NCBI GenBank assembly: GCA_947090755.1
Contig: CAMUPF010000009.1
Span: 1-64,000, forward strand
Source of the DNA: an uncultured Candidatus Melainabacteria bacterium
GTDB lineage: Bacteria; Cyanobacteriota; Vampirovibrionia; Gastranaerophilales; Gastranaerophilaceae
DNA length: 64,000 bases
Direction: 5' to 3'
Positions 26,874 through 36,715 of the stretch are shown one piece after another; the first letter of the stretch is position 1; each line of letters starts with the position of its first letter. Position numbers and translations under genes: made by a program. The notes below the pieces were generated by a model, which saw only the letters and a program-made list of their open reading frames with translations, was not told the DNA's origin and did no database searches.

Positions 26874-27510
26874 ACTTAAAACCGGTCAACTTTTCGACAG
26901 CTGCAATCCAGCTTTGAACCATTTCATCCATATTATCAGTGTAAGGTATCAATTCACCTATATTAACAACAATTTTGCCTGTGAACGGCCATTTTTTCTT
27001 TTCCTGCGTGCCGGTAATTCCTATTGGCAAAATCCCGCATTTAGTGACTTTAGCCAGACTTGCAAAGCCTTTAGAAACATTTTTTATCACGCCGAATTCC
27101 CCGCGCGTACCCTGAGGAAACAGGCCAAGGACCCAGTCGGTTTTTTTGATAGACATAGCGGTTTTAATAGTTGAAGCGCCAAGTTTTTCACGGTTAACGG
27201 CAAATGCTCCGAGCCAGTCCATCCACCAGCGCAAAAGCGGCTTATCAAAAAGTTCTTTCTTTGCCATAAAACTTACGCGGCGCGGCATAATTCCGCACAA
27301 AAGGGGCGGATCAAGATTAGAAAGGTGATTTGCGCAGACAATATATTCGTTATCTTGCGGAATATTTTCTTTTCCGTGAACCTCAAGTCTGTATATTAGT
27401 TTGTACCAGACCATATAAATCCAGCCGCAAACCAGTATTTGCCAGAAGGTTCTAAAACGGTTAAATTCTGATGCATCACGTTTTGAATAATTTCTTATTT
27501 CTTTTCCCAT
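26863..27510 (-). CDS. plsC: 1-acyl-glycerol-3-phosphate acyltransferase, paralogue 2
   Basis: A 215-aa PlsC-type enzyme with NHLSNLDPP and FPQGTR, GAFAVNRE, and an N-terminal membrane helix. It shares layout and motifs with the next gene, indicating tandem duplication. ATG 27510 is chosen because a TATAAT -10 box lies exactly 6 nt upstream, implying a leaderless transcript; the open frame extends 5 codons into the promoter. Whether the two paralogues differ in acyl chain or acceptor cannot be read from sequence. Confidence 0.88.
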   Translation of the reverse strand: MGKEIRNYSKRDASEFNRFRTFWQILVCGWIYMVWYKLIYRLEVHGKENIPQDNEYIVCANHLSNLDPPLLCGIMPRRVSFMAKKELFDKPLLRWWMDWLGAFAVNREKLGASTIKTAMSIKKTDWVLGLFPQGTRGEFGVIKNVSKGFASLAKVTKCGILPIGITGTQEKKKWPFTGKIVVNIGELIPYTDNMDEMVQSWIAAVEKLTGFKYEE

Positions 27511-27516
27511 ACGAAC

Positions 27517-27545
27517 ATTATACACAAAACTTTGTTTTTTGTCAT
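27517..27545 (-). promoter_or_regulatory. plsC operon promoter, ATGACA-17-TATAAT
   Basis: ATGACA, 17 nt, TATAAT, then 6 nt to the ATG at 27510. Confidence 0.6.
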
Positions 27546-27591
27546 TATTGTGGTATGATTTTTACGTCTAAGAAAAAGGGAGATGTGACGA

Positions 27592-29862
27592 ATGAATGTA
27601 GCAAGCTGTCCGCTAGAAAACGAATTATTTAAAAGTGTTTATGCTAAAACGCCTGATTATATCAGAGAATTAAACCTTATTGATTTTAATGAAAAGGGTG
27701 AATTTACATTTTTGTTAAAAAAAGAACACCTTGAACCTTATGATGAAGAAAAAAATCCGACAGGTTTAGGCTTAAAAGAATGGTTTGCCAACTACGCAAA
27801 AGAAGCGAAAGTTTCTACAGCTGGAATCCGCGGGCCGCAGAATATTCTTTTCCCTCAGGACACACGATTCCCTATTAACCTCGTGGGAATTGTGCTTGCA
27901 ACACTGGCTAAAGCCCTTGTTGCCAGAGAAAAATACGGGGATAAAAAAATAGTTAAAATCGCCGGCCGCGAAGTAAGGTACAATTCTGCAATGTATCTGG
28001 AAGCTATCGCAAGGATTCAAGCCGCAAACGATATTACAACACTTCTGCCCGAAGGTAAAAAATCTATTCCAATCTGGCTTGCGTCATTCTTAGCGTTCAA
28101 ACTTGACCTGCTCGGCGGCGAATACATCACCTCCAGCCACGGAATTTCTGTCAAAAATGCGACAAAAGACCTGAATAGTCAAGGTAGTCAATATCTGCCT
28201 GAAGAATCACTCGAATTTGTTAATAAAATTCAGGAAATCTTTGACGAAACCGAAAAAGCCGGCTACTATGCAATAAATTTTGCACCGGCATACGACGACC
28301 AAATCGACCAGAGCGTTATGAAAAAACTCAACGACGGCATAGATTTATACGTTGAATACCTTAAATCAGGAGTCGCAAAAGACAGCACAATAGATTTAAT
28401 CAAAAACCTCAAGGGTAAACTCGTTATCGATAACGTCGGAGGCTCCGCTTACAGAACTTTAAGCCGTGTTCTTGAAAAACTAGGGCTTTCTGAAAAATTT
28501 GACTGGTTAAATATCGACGAAGATCCGTTCTTCCACTCAATCGGCAAATACAACAAGACTCCAAAAGGCGAAAATGCTTTCTATGACTACTCGGTAGACG
28601 CAACAGTTATCGCATCAAAACCGGATGGACAAAAATTCTTCCCTGTAATCGACACTCTCGATTACGAAAATAAAATCAGAAACTATCCTATGGGAACAGT
28701 TGCATTGATTACCGACCCTGACCACGACAGGCTAACAATCGTTCAAAAAGAACGCGTTAAAAATATTGAATACTTTGAAAAACATGGCATTGACTATGTT
28801 CAGGTTGACCCGCGCACAGTTATTTCAATCTTTACCGCAAACCAATCCTTCCTGATGTTAATGGATTTCCGCGCAAAACAACTTAAAGCACAAAAACTCT
28901 GGAAAAAGCACCCGCGCTTTATGATTAAAACAACTGCGTCCGCAAAATCCTGGGATGAATGGGCCGCAAAAAACGGCGTTAATGTCGTAAATGTTCCGGT
29001 AGGTTTCAAAGAAATCGCCAACATTATGAAAAAAGTTGAGTTAAAAATCAAAACCGCACCGGACAAAGATGTTATTATCGACGACGTTCTCGGAAACTCC
29101 ATAAACCTTGGAGTCAATCCGCGTCTACTTTTCGGCGGCGAAGAATCAGGCGGAATGATTATGGGCACAGAAGACTTGATCAAATCAATGCATGGCAGAG
29201 AAGCGATTGCAATGCGTGAAAAAAGCGCAACAGAAGCTATTATCGTTGCTGCAGCACTCGTTGCAGAACTTAACGGCAAAAAGACTCTGGCCGAACATTT
29301 CGTAAGCATTATTGAAGAAAACAAAATCACCGCGAAATACGACACCCGCGTCGACATCGCTTACTACAACGAATCAGAACCTGACATTGAAAAACTTAAA
29401 GCCGACAAACTTTTAGGCGAAGAAAAACGTACAAAAAATGATTTGTTCTACCTCTCAATGGCAATCGCTGTTAAAAAAGGATTGATGACGCTTGAAAATG
29501 TCAGAGAAGTTCTGGCTGACACCTTCAAAGAACTTGATTTTTCAAACCTGACTTCAATAAAATTTGTGGGTGACGGCACATATTTAGACTTCACCGACAA
29601 ATATATTGAAATCCGCCCATCCGGCACCGACGCAAAAACAAAAGCATACGGCGGCGGTTCCGACCGTGAAAATATTGAAACTTTTGCAGGAATTCTGGGT
29701 TACTATTCCGGTGAGAGAACTGAACTCCATGAAAAATTTATTCCGCAAGACTTCTACGCAAACGCAAAAGAAACTGCGATGGAATATTATTTAGATTTCG
29801 TAAATAAAGACGCTAATAATGAAGTTTTTGAAATACCTGATTACAGTGAATTATTCAATTAA
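27592..29862 (+). CDS. Phosphoglucomutase/phosphomannomutase family protein (large)
   Basis: A 756-aa alpha-D-phosphohexomutase, much longer than the usual 450-600 residues. The active-site serine loop appears as ITSSHGIS (canonical TASHNP), the metal loop as ITDPDHDRL, the sugar-binding loop as FGGEESGGM and the phosphate-binding loop as RPSGTDAKTKAYGGG. It interconverts hexose-1- and hexose-6-phosphates, probably feeding GlgC and surface polysaccharides. GGGAG precedes the ATG. The next gene follows after 9 bp. Glucose versus mannose specificity is not decided. Confidence 0.9.
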   Translation: MNVASCPLENELFKSVYAKTPDYIRELNLIDFNEKGEFTFLLKKEHLEPYDEEKNPTGLGLKEWFANYAKEAKVSTAGIRGPQNILFPQDTRFPINLVGIVLATLAKALVAREKYGDKKIVKIAGREVRYNSAMYLEAIARIQAANDITTLLPEGKKSIPIWLASFLAFKLDLLGGEYITSSHGISVKNATKDLNSQGSQYLPEESLEFVNKIQEIFDETEKAGYYAINFAPAYDDQIDQSVMKKLNDGIDLYVEYLKSGVAKDSTIDLIKNLKGKLVIDNVGGSAYRTLSRVLEKLGLSEKFDWLNIDEDPFFHSIGKYNKTPKGENAFYDYSVDATVIASKPDGQKFFPVIDTLDYENKIRNYPMGTVALITDPDHDRLTIVQKERVKNIEYFEKHGIDYVQVDPRTVISIFTANQSFLMLMDFRAKQLKAQKLWKKHPRFMIKTTASAKSWDEWAAKNGVNVVNVPVGFKEIANIMKKVELKIKTAPDKDVIIDDVLGNSINLGVNPRLLFGGEESGGMIMGTEDLIKSMHGREAIAMREKSATEAIIVAAALVAELNGKKTLAEHFVSIIEENKITAKYDTRVDIAYYNESEPDIEKLKADKLLGEEKRTKNDLFYLSMAIAVKKGLMTLENVREVLADTFKELDFSNLTSIKFVGDGTYLDFTDKYIEIRPSGTDAKTKAYGGGSDRENIETFAGILGYYSGERTELHEKFIPQDFYANAKETAMEYYLDFVNKDANNEVFEIPDYSELFN

Positions 29863-29871
29863 GGAGCAAAT

Positions 29872-30918
29872 ATGAACTTTAAATGGCTTACCATAAAAAA
29901 CATTGCGTGTGTATTGTTACTGCTGTTAGTAGTATTGTTTTTACCACAAGTTATGGGAATATTTTTACTATTTTATTCCGCATTTGTTGTAACTTCATCG
30001 CTCGAGCCGTTTATCGAACGCCTGCAAAAATTTATGGGGCGTAAACCCGCTGCAACGATTGCAGTTCTGGGATTTATGTTTCTGACATTTATCACGTTCA
30101 TACCGATTCTGGTTGCGTCAGTGAACGAAATTATATCGTTCGGCGAATCGTTGCCTAACAATATTAATGCCGCAACTAACTATATCGCAACAAAATCAGT
30201 TTTCGGCTATAAACTTGCCGATTTGATAGACTTACAGGACATTCTGGCGTCTATGGGCGGAATTGCACAAAATATCGTCAATAAATCTATTGATTTAACA
30301 ATGAACCTTGCGCAAATCTGCGTATTTTTAATCGTATTTACAATGATTGTTTTCTATTTCGCAATCGACAAGGAATATCTGGACAAAAAATTCGTTGAAT
30401 TTTTCCCGCCGGATATGAAAACAACTGCAAAAAATATCCTTGATACAATAGCGTTCAAAGTCGGTGCGTACGTCAGGACACAGGTTTTATCAATGATTTC
30501 TGTAGGCGTCATGGTTATGATAGGTCTTGCCATTTTAAACATTAAATATTCGTTCCTTCTGGGTTTAATCTCAGGGGTTCTGGATATTATTCCGCTTGTC
30601 GGCCCGACAATTGCGCTTCTCGCGATTGTTCTTGTGGCATACGCCGGCGGATGGTTAAAGGTTATTCTTGCAATCGTTGCATTTTTAATCGTACAACAAC
30701 TTTCAAACTATGTTGTCAGACCGTTTTTATTCGGCAAATTTATGTCGCTTCATCCGCTGACACTATTTTTAGCATTATTTATCGCACAGCAATTCTTCGG
30801 GGTTATCGGTGTAATCCTTTCGCCTGCAATAGCTTCCACCATCTGCGTACTTGTGGATGAATTGTATTTGAAAAAAATTAATGATGAAACGCCGGAGTTA
30901 ACCGCGGATGGAAACTAA
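29872..30918 (+). CDS. AI-2E family transporter (TqsA/YdiK-like)
   Basis: A 348-aa membrane protein with seven to eight predicted helices in the family layout: an N-terminal pair, a soluble middle segment (~residues 75-140) and a C-terminal helix bundle. The family motif GVLDIIPLVGPTIA lies in the C-terminal half. Members export diverse small molecules or ions; the substrate is unknown here. AAGGAG precedes the ATG. It overlaps the following radical SAM gene by 11 bp. Confidence 0.88.
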   Translation: MNFKWLTIKNIACVLLLLLVVLFLPQVMGIFLLFYSAFVVTSSLEPFIERLQKFMGRKPAATIAVLGFMFLTFITFIPILVASVNEIISFGESLPNNINAATNYIATKSVFGYKLADLIDLQDILASMGGIAQNIVNKSIDLTMNLAQICVFLIVFTMIVFYFAIDKEYLDKKFVEFFPPDMKTTAKNILDTIAFKVGAYVRTQVLSMISVGVMVMIGLAILNIKYSFLLGLISGVLDIIPLVGPTIALLAIVLVAYAGGWLKVILAIVAFLIVQQLSNYVVRPFLFGKFMSLHPLTLFLALFIAQQFFGVIGVILSPAIASTICVLVDELYLKKINDETPELTADGN

Positions 30919-32431
30919 GCTTTACACCCCGCCGCAGAACAAATCTTGTAACCTTGTTTTCTGGTTCTGCTATCCGGCGATAAATTCCTTTGCGCTATCG
31001 TCACTCGGGTATTTATGGCTTTTAAAAGAAGTGGAAATGCTTGAAGATGTATGCGTTGAGAAAGTTGCAACCGACACGGCAAAGACAAAATTTATGCCGT
31101 CAGAAGTCGATTTAATGGCATTTTCGTTCTCATTTGACCTGGATTTTTTGAATATTCTTGCGATGTTGGACAAATATGGAATCCCTTTACGCGCTTCAGA
31201 ACGCAGCGAAAACCATCCGCTTGTTTTTGCCGGCGGCCCTGTTGTAAGCGCAAACCCTGAACCTTATCGCGATTTTTTCGATTTTTTCATAATCGGCGAC
31301 GGCGAAAGCGTTAATATTGAAGCAATCGAATTAATCAAGAATAATAAAAACCTCCCACGCAGAGAAATTCTAAAACTTCTGGCTCAGGTTGAGGGGGTTT
31401 ATGTTCCGACACTACCCGCAGTAGTCAAGAAATCAACAAAGAAACTTGAGCAATGTATTTATTCAACTATACTAAGTGACGAAGCGTTCTTCAAAGACAC
31501 ATTTGTTATAGAAGTTGAACGCGGCTGTGCAAACTGCTGCCGGTTTTGTCTGGCCTGCTTTTTAAACCTTCCCATCCGTTTTGTTCCAATTGAAGAATTA
31601 AAACGCGTAATAGATTTAGGACTTTCGCACACAAACAAAATCGCGCTTCTCGGGGCACAAATCAGCGCACACCCGAAATTTCACGAACTATGCAAATATA
31701 TTTACGACAAAGCGCTTGAAAATCCTGAAATCGAAATGAATTTTTCGTCGCTGCGTGTAGACGCGATTACGCCGGATGTAATTAAAACGCTTGTGCAGAC
31801 CGGTTCCCACCATACAACGCTTGCGATTGAGGCCGGAAGCGAACGTTTGCGAAAAGTTATCAACAAAAATATCACTGAAGATCAAATATTTTCAGCTGTA
31901 CGAATTGCAAAAGAAAACGGGCTTAAAGGCATAAAATTCTACGCAATGATTGGACACCCGACCGAAACACAGGAAGATATTGAAAAATTAGTTTCATTAG
32001 CAAAACGTTTAAAATCAAATTTCGGCGGTTTTGATATTTCCTTCGGGATTTCAACATTCGTGCCTAAAGCGCATACGCCTTTCCAATGGTGCGGCCGCGA
32101 CAGCGTTAAAAGCCTTGAAAAGAAAACGAATTATCTTAAAAAAGAATTTCATAAACTTGGTATAAACGCAGGGATTTCAAGCGCGAAATGGGATTACTGG
32201 CAAGCAGTACTTTCCCGCGGCGATGGAAGTTTCACCCAATTTCTTATCGACACCTACAAACTTGGCGGAAAAACCGGTGCGTTCAAACAGGCCGCAAAAC
32301 AAAACCATATTGACGCCGACTATTTTGCCGAAAGCAACCGGGATTTAGAAACACCGCTTCCGTGGGATTTCATTGAACTCACAGCGCCGCCGAAAAAATT
32401 CTTAAAGTCTGAATACTCAAAAATTTTGTAG
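30908..32431 (+). CDS. B12-binding-type radical SAM protein
   Basis: A 507-aa protein. The N-terminal ~170 residues resemble a B12-binding Rossmann domain (FVFAGGPVVSANPEP-like region, IIGDGE). The radical SAM core starts with EVERGCANCCRFCLAC, whose C-x3-C-x2-C set binds the [4Fe-4S] cluster. AIEAGSERLRKVINKNI and MIGHPTETQEDIEKL are typical of this MiaB/BchE-like branch. It belongs to the group of uncharacterised radical SAM proteins often next to transporters. The reaction is not known. Translationally coupled to the AI-2E gene. Confidence 0.85.
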   Translation: METKLYTPPQNKSCNLVFWFCYPAINSFALSSLGYLWLLKEVEMLEDVCVEKVATDTAKTKFMPSEVDLMAFSFSFDLDFLNILAMLDKYGIPLRASERSENHPLVFAGGPVVSANPEPYRDFFDFFIIGDGESVNIEAIELIKNNKNLPRREILKLLAQVEGVYVPTLPAVVKKSTKKLEQCIYSTILSDEAFFKDTFVIEVERGCANCCRFCLACFLNLPIRFVPIEELKRVIDLGLSHTNKIALLGAQISAHPKFHELCKYIYDKALENPEIEMNFSSLRVDAITPDVIKTLVQTGSHHTTLAIEAGSERLRKVINKNITEDQIFSAVRIAKENGLKGIKFYAMIGHPTETQEDIEKLVSLAKRLKSNFGGFDISFGISTFVPKAHTPFQWCGRDSVKSLEKKTNYLKKEFHKLGINAGISSAKWDYWQAVLSRGDGSFTQFLIDTYKLGGKTGAFKQAAKQNHIDADYFAESNRDLETPLPWDFIELTAPPKKFLKSEYSKIL

Positions 32432-32455
32432 TATAATATTGCTCAGGAGAGCAAA

Positions 32456-33031
32456 ATGCACGAAATTTTTTCTATGATGAACGGCTGGTTTGAAGAATGG
32501 GGGCTTTTAGGGCTTGCGATAAACTCCTGCGTAGAAAGCTTTTTCCTTCTTCCGCCTCCTGATATTTTGCTTATAACCATGGATTTAAAAGCACCCGCCT
32601 CTTCGCTATGGTACGCACTTATTTGTACCCTTGCTTCCGCAGTTGGCGGCGTAATAGGTTACGCAGTCGGACGTTTTGGCGGAAGACCCGCGTTCAATTT
32701 TCTGTTCAAAAAATATCAAAAACAATTTGACAACGTTGAAAAACTATACAATCAGTACGGAATGCTTGCAGTCTTCTTCTCTGCGTTCACACCGATTCCG
32801 TATAAAATTTTCACCATCACCAGCGGAATCCTTCGCATGAACTTCTGGCAATTTTTTATAGCAAGTTTTGTCGGCCGCGGCGCACGTTTCTTCCTCGTAA
32901 GCCTCGTCCTCATGTTTTTCGGGGAAACAATTAAACAGTATATAGAACTTGTTATACTCGCCGTCACTCTCATTATCATAATTTTTTTCATAGTCCTGTA
33001 CAAAAACAGAAAAGTTTTTAACGCAAAATAA
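32456..33031 (+). CDS. DedA/VTT-family membrane protein (YqaA-like)
   Basis: A 191-aa membrane protein with the VTT domain. It contains ESFFLLPPPDILL, GGVIGYAVGRFGG and FTPIPYKIFTITSGILRMNFWQF, which mark the YqaA branch. DedA proteins recycle or flip lipid carriers such as undecaprenyl phosphate and help envelope homeostasis. AGGAGAG precedes the ATG. Last gene of a four-gene same-strand run starting at the phosphohexomutase gene. Confidence 0.88.
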   Translation: MHEIFSMMNGWFEEWGLLGLAINSCVESFFLLPPPDILLITMDLKAPASSLWYALICTLASAVGGVIGYAVGRFGGRPAFNFLFKKYQKQFDNVEKLYNQYGMLAVFFSAFTPIPYKIFTITSGILRMNFWQFFIASFVGRGARFFLVSLVLMFFGETIKQYIELVILAVTLIIIIFFIVLYKNRKVFNAK

Positions 33032-33133
33032 TCATTCGTTTACATTAGTCAAAAACTTGCAAACTATTGTATAATATGATTAAATTGATTTATAAAAAAA
33101 TTTTATTAAAATATTCTCAAAGAGGTTGTTAAA

Positions 33134-34177
33134 ATGAAAAACATGAAAAAAATATTGTTATTAGCGATGTGTACCGTAATCTGCGGGTTTTCAAATGCCG
33201 CATATTCAGCCGAAGACTTCTCTTTTGACCTTGATTCTGCCATTAACGACGCAGATAACTCCGCCGGAACAACAACAGACGACGCAGCTCCGGCAGGTTC
33301 AAGCTCAAAAGCAATTTACCCTACTGTCGACGCGCAAAGCTATCTTACAGCCTCACCAAACACATACTATGACAATGCTTTAATCGAAAGCCTTATCAAT
33401 AAATATAAAGAAAAGAATTACGTTGGATGTATTCAAGAAGCACAGGCAAAAATGCAGCAAGACAACCCTAACCCTGTTGCAATGTACTATATGGCGCTTT
33501 CTTACACCCAAATCGGTGATGTCAAAGCCGCTCTTGATATTTATGATGCAATACTTAAACTTAAACCGGGTGACACGCTTACAGAATGTGCAATCCGCGG
33601 AAGAGATTGCCTGATAGGCGGCCCTTCCTGCCCTAACACCGGTATTGAAGGCGCTGAAATCGACGCTCAGGTTCAAGAATACAAAAATTCTACACTTCTT
33701 AACGACAGCACAACAGATTTGACCGAAGAGCCTATCGCTCAAATCCTTGATGAACAAGAATTAAAAACGCTTCCGGATATGCTCGTGGATACTTCAAAAA
33801 AAAAATCTCCTGAGCCTGTCGTAGAAGAAACACCCGTTCCGGAACCGGAAATAGCAGCGGCTGAAACATCAGCGCCAAACAATGATGACGTTGCCAAAGC
33901 CCTGAAAACACTTCAAGATGCCGGCATTGCCGTAACACTCCAGCCGACCGGTATGCCTGTTACCGCGCAAAACTACAATTCCGAAATGGCACAAATGAGC
34001 ATGCTCCTTGGCGGAAACAACGGTTACCAGAACCGTTCATTTGATATGCTTCCATATATGATGATGCAATCACAAAACAATCCTTCCCAATATAATCCGC
34101 AAATGGTTCAAGCTATGATGATGAACTATATGATGCCATCTATGGATTTTAACTCAAATAACAACAATAATTATTAA
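33134..34177 (+). CDS. Secreted TPR-like protein with Met/Asn-rich tail
   Basis: A 347-aa protein with a clear Sec signal peptide (MKNMKKILLLAMCTVICGF, cleavage near AYSA|ED). Residues ~80-160 form a TPR-like helical pair (YYMALSYTQIGDVKAALDIYD). A proline/glutamate-rich linker follows (~230-255), and the last ~90 residues are rich in Met, Asn, Gln and Tyr, ending in poly-Asn. I recognise no enzyme motif. AGAGG lies upstream of the ATG. The next gene starts 1 bp after its stop, so the two are probably one functional unit. Confidence 0.8.
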   Translation: MKNMKKILLLAMCTVICGFSNAAYSAEDFSFDLDSAINDADNSAGTTTDDAAPAGSSSKAIYPTVDAQSYLTASPNTYYDNALIESLINKYKEKNYVGCIQEAQAKMQQDNPNPVAMYYMALSYTQIGDVKAALDIYDAILKLKPGDTLTECAIRGRDCLIGGPSCPNTGIEGAEIDAQVQEYKNSTLLNDSTTDLTEEPIAQILDEQELKTLPDMLVDTSKKKSPEPVVEETPVPEPEIAAAETSAPNNDDVAKALKTLQDAGIAVTLQPTGMPVTAQNYNSEMAQMSMLLGGNNGYQNRSFDMLPYMMMQSQNNPSQYNPQMVQAMMMNYMMPSMDFNSNNNNNY

Positions 34178-34178
34178 T

Positions 34179-34799
34179 ATGCAAGAAGATAAATACCTTT
34201 TAAACAAAGAAAAACTCTTTAACGGCAACCTCAAACAGGCCAAAACTTTCTTTGCGAAAAACGGTTTTACACTCGAATACGCGTACTGCAAACTTCTTGA
34301 AGACGACTTAAAGGGCGCAAAACAACTCTTTTCTAAAACGAAAGACAACGACACCCGCGCACTATGGGGCTATAAACTCGCAACAATCCTTCAGAGAAAA
34401 TTCACAACAGAAGAAATTAACTACGATGAAATGCCGACATTCTTCCAACTGCGCAACTTTCTTGAAGTAGATTTGAGTCTTTTAATGACCTATAACAAAG
34501 GCAACTACGTAGAAATTCTTTGTGCCTACGCGGATGTTTTTGCAAGTATTAACGCTGAAAGTTACAAATTTTTTGCGCGTGCGTTCCATTTCAACCACTA
34601 TAGTGAATTTGCGAACTTTTTTGCACAAAAAGCAAAAGACTTCTTCTACAACGATCCGGAACTACATTACCATATTGCAGTAATGAAATACGACGCAGGC
34701 GAAAAAGATGAGGCAAAAAAATACTGCCTTTCCTGCCTGCACATTCTGAACGAATACTTCCCTGCAAAAAACATGTTAAACAAACTGTCGTTTGCATAA
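34179..34799 (+). CDS. TPR-like helical protein
   Basis: A 206-aa soluble, all-helical protein with TPR-like spacing (LFNGNLKQAKTFFAKNG, ALWGYKLATIL, YHIAVMKYDAGEKDEAKKYC). No signal peptide or membrane segment is seen. It is coupled to the secreted TPR-like protein upstream and may be its cytoplasmic partner. Function unknown. Confidence 0.75.
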   Translation: MQEDKYLLNKEKLFNGNLKQAKTFFAKNGFTLEYAYCKLLEDDLKGAKQLFSKTKDNDTRALWGYKLATILQRKFTTEEINYDEMPTFFQLRNFLEVDLSLLMTYNKGNYVEILCAYADVFASINAESYKFFARAFHFNHYSEFANFFAQKAKDFFYNDPELHYHIAVMKYDAGEKDEAKKYCLSCLHILNEYFPAKNMLNKLSFA

Positions 34800-34820
34800 A
34801 AAAAAGACCATTAACTGGTC
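34798..34820 (-). terminator. Terminator of the glycine-rich gene
   Basis: The minus strand has hairpin GACCA/TGGTC followed by eight T, 36 bp after the stop at 34856. Confidence 0.75.
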
Positions 34821-34855
34821 ATTTAACTCGATATTCAAATACAAAATAAAACTTT

Positions 34856-35371
34856 TTATGCTCTGTCCTGTGTGAATGCGTTATACAGAACGCCTGCAAT
34901 GACTCCGACAGCCGCGCCAACCCCGACGAATTGAGCGTTCGGACGCATACATTTCAAGAATTTATGGTATGCGCCGGTATACTGTTTTGCAACAGCACTG
35001 GAATCCTTATCCGCAATTTTTATAATCTTTTTGAACTCTCTTGCAGCATCCGGTTTAGTTTTCTCTAAATCTTTAACGATTTCGGCGCTGTTCTTGAAGT
35101 TCTTTTCTTTAATCATTTTAACGAAAGTATCCTGCGCAACGGTACGTTGAGAAAGCGCAGAGTAATTTGTAACCATTTGTTTGTTAGTTTCTTTGCGTGC
35201 TACGTTAATTATAGAACGGTAAGGTATATTAGCGCGCTCGTTTGAATCCAGAGGAACAATATGTTTTGCGGCATAACCGCCGGCAACACCTAATACACCG
35301 CCTGCGATAACATTTGACAGCGTTCCACGTCTTGAAGTTATATTGTAGTTTTGTACACCATCTACCGGCAT
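34856..35371 (-). CDS. Hypothetical protein with two glycine-rich hydrophobic segments
   Basis: A 171-aa protein without a recognised family. Hydrophobic Gly/Ala segments lie at residues ~20-37 (NVIAGGVLGVAGGYAA) and ~146-164 (FVGVGAAVGVIAGVLYNAF), flanking a Lys-rich helical middle. This hairpin-like arrangement resembles membrane-associated glycine-zipper proteins, like the protein at 4350-6077. It has its own strong promoter and a ~180-nt structured 5' leader, unusual for so small a gene. Confidence 0.7.
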   Translation of the reverse strand: MPVDGVQNYNITSRRGTLSNVIAGGVLGVAGGYAAKHIVPLDSNERANIPYRSIINVARKETNKQMVTNYSALSQRTVAQDTFVKMIKEKNFKNSAEIVKDLEKTKPDAAREFKKIIKIADKDSSAVAKQYTGAYHKFLKCMRPNAQFVGVGAAVGVIAGVLYNAFTQDRA

Positions 35372-35550
35372 AGTCCTAACCTCTTGCTAACTAACACACT
35401 ACTTTTGATCCGTCTTGGACCAGTTTTGCTATGAGCAGGATTTACACTTAAATATTCTTCGCTACCTTCCAAAGCACCAGGCAAACTTCAAAAGCTTACT
35501 CCGGTTTTGCCCCTTGTATAGGCACCCAGAACTGAGTAATTAAATCCTTT
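35372..35550 (-). promoter_or_regulatory. Structured 5' leader with possible pseudoknot (riboswitch-like)
   Basis: The predicted transcript begins near 35550. Segments 35541-35547 and 35438-35444 (GGATTTA/TAAATCC on the plus strand) can close a ~110-nt domain. Inside, 35480-35485 pairs with 35506-35511 (GGCAAA/TTTGCC), while 35497-35502 pairs with 35534-35539 (TTACTC/GAGTAA). The two inner helices interleave, as in a pseudoknot. I cannot match it to a known riboswitch class. Confidence 0.45.
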
Positions 35551-35556
35551 TTTGAC

Positions 35557-35585
35557 ATACTACCACAATAACAATAATTTGTCAA
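35557..35585 (-). promoter_or_regulatory. Promoter of the structured leader, TTGACA-17-TAGTAT
   Basis: The minus strand reads TTGACA, 17 nt, TAGTAT. It overlaps the region likely to hold the thrC promoter on the other strand. Confidence 0.65.
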
Positions 35586-35635
35586 GTGGGTAAATAAAAA
35601 TTTTTGTGCTAGAATTAATAAAAAAGGAGAATGCT

Positions 35636-36688
35636 ATGTACTATCAGGGCTTAATTAATAAATATCGCGAATACCTGCCGGTTAGCGAAAATACACCTGT
35701 TATCACACTTAACGAAGGCAATACACCATTAATTAAATGCGCAAACCTCGCCAATAAAATCGGTGTGAACGCTGAAATTTATCTTAAATTTGAAGGCTGC
35801 AACCCGACCGGAAGCTTTAAAGACCGCGGCATGACGATGGCTGTTTCGAAAGCAAAAGAAGCAGGCTCTGAAGCCATTATTTGCGCGTCAACCGGTAACA
35901 CCAGCGCATCTGCCGCAGCTTACGGCGCAAAAGGAGGCCTGAAAACTTTTGTTTTAATCCCTGACGGCTATATTGCGCTTGGAAAACTTTCTCAAGCAAT
36001 GATGTATGGCGCTGAAATCATTGCAATCAACGGCAACTTCGATGTAGCACTGGAAATGGTTAGAAAAATTTCTGATGAATACCCGATTACACTTGTAAAC
36101 TCTGTCAACCCGTACAGAATAGAGGGACAAAAAACCGGCGCGTTTGAAATCATTGAAGCGCTGGGGCAGGCTCCGGATTATCACTTCATCCCTGTCGGAA
36201 ACGCAGGAAACATCACTGCTTACTGGAAAGGTTACAAAGAATTCCACGCTCTTGGCAAAATCAAAGAACTGCCGAAAATGATGGGATTTGAAGCGGAAGG
36301 CTCTGCGGCCATCGTTCGCGGCGAGAGAATATTAAAACCTGAAACTCTTGCAACTGCTATACGTATCGGCAACCCTGCAAGCTGGAAGCAAGCGGAAGCC
36401 GCACGCGACGAAAGCAACGGTATGATTAATTGCGTGACAGATGAAGAAATCGTAAAAGCTTACAAACTTCTGGCTTCTTGCGAGGGCGTTCTTGCCGAAC
36501 CTGCAAGCGCGGCGTCAGTTGCAGGCTTAATTAAAGTCAAAGACCAAATCAAAGCGGGTTCAAAAATCGTTTGTATCCTGACCGGAAACGGCTTGAAAGA
36601 CCCTGACAACGCGATTAAATATTCAAACGCAGACGTCAAAAAGACCTCAAGCGAAATGACAGACATTCTAAAAGCGATGAACATATAA
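35636..36688 (+). CDS. thrC: Threonine synthase
   Basis: A 350-aa PLP enzyme that converts O-phosphohomoserine to threonine. The PLP lysine lies in [13 protein letters not shown], with the [13 protein letters not shown] and [15 protein letters not shown] phosphate-binding loops. It is the short form (about 350 aa) common in Gram-positive bacteria and Cyanobacteria. ATG 35636 follows AAAGGAG; the frame is open 10 codons upstream but without a ribosome site. The hom gene at 19.2 kb supplies the pathway. Confidence 0.95.
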   Translation: MYYQGLINKYREYLPVSENTPVITLNEGNTPLIKCANLANKIGVNAEIYLKFEGCNPTGSFKDRGMTMAVSKAKEAGSEAIICASTGNTSASAAAYGAKGGLKTFVLIPDGYIALGKLSQAMMYGAEIIAINGNFDVALEMVRKISDEYPITLVNSVNPYRIEGQKTGAFEIIEALGQAPDYHFIPVGNAGNITAYWKGYKEFHALGKIKELPKMMGFEAEGSAAIVRGERILKPETLATAIRIGNPASWKQAEAARDESNGMINCVTDEEIVKAYKLLASCEGVLAEPASAASVAGLIKVKDQIKAGSKIVCILTGNGLKDPDNAIKYSNADVKKTSSEMTDILKAMNI

Positions 36689-36715
36689 AAAGGCGGGAGT
36701 AAATCCCGCCTTTTT
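36687..36715. terminator. Bidirectional terminator between thrC and the M16 gene
   Basis: A 12-bp stem AAAAAGGCGGGA/TCCCGCCTTTTT with a 5-nt loop. Confidence 0.92.

Noticed and set aside
35372-35550. Calling the leader a c-di-GMP or cobalamin riboswitch
   Set aside because: Only short similarities to consensus segments are present; key conserved blocks are missing.
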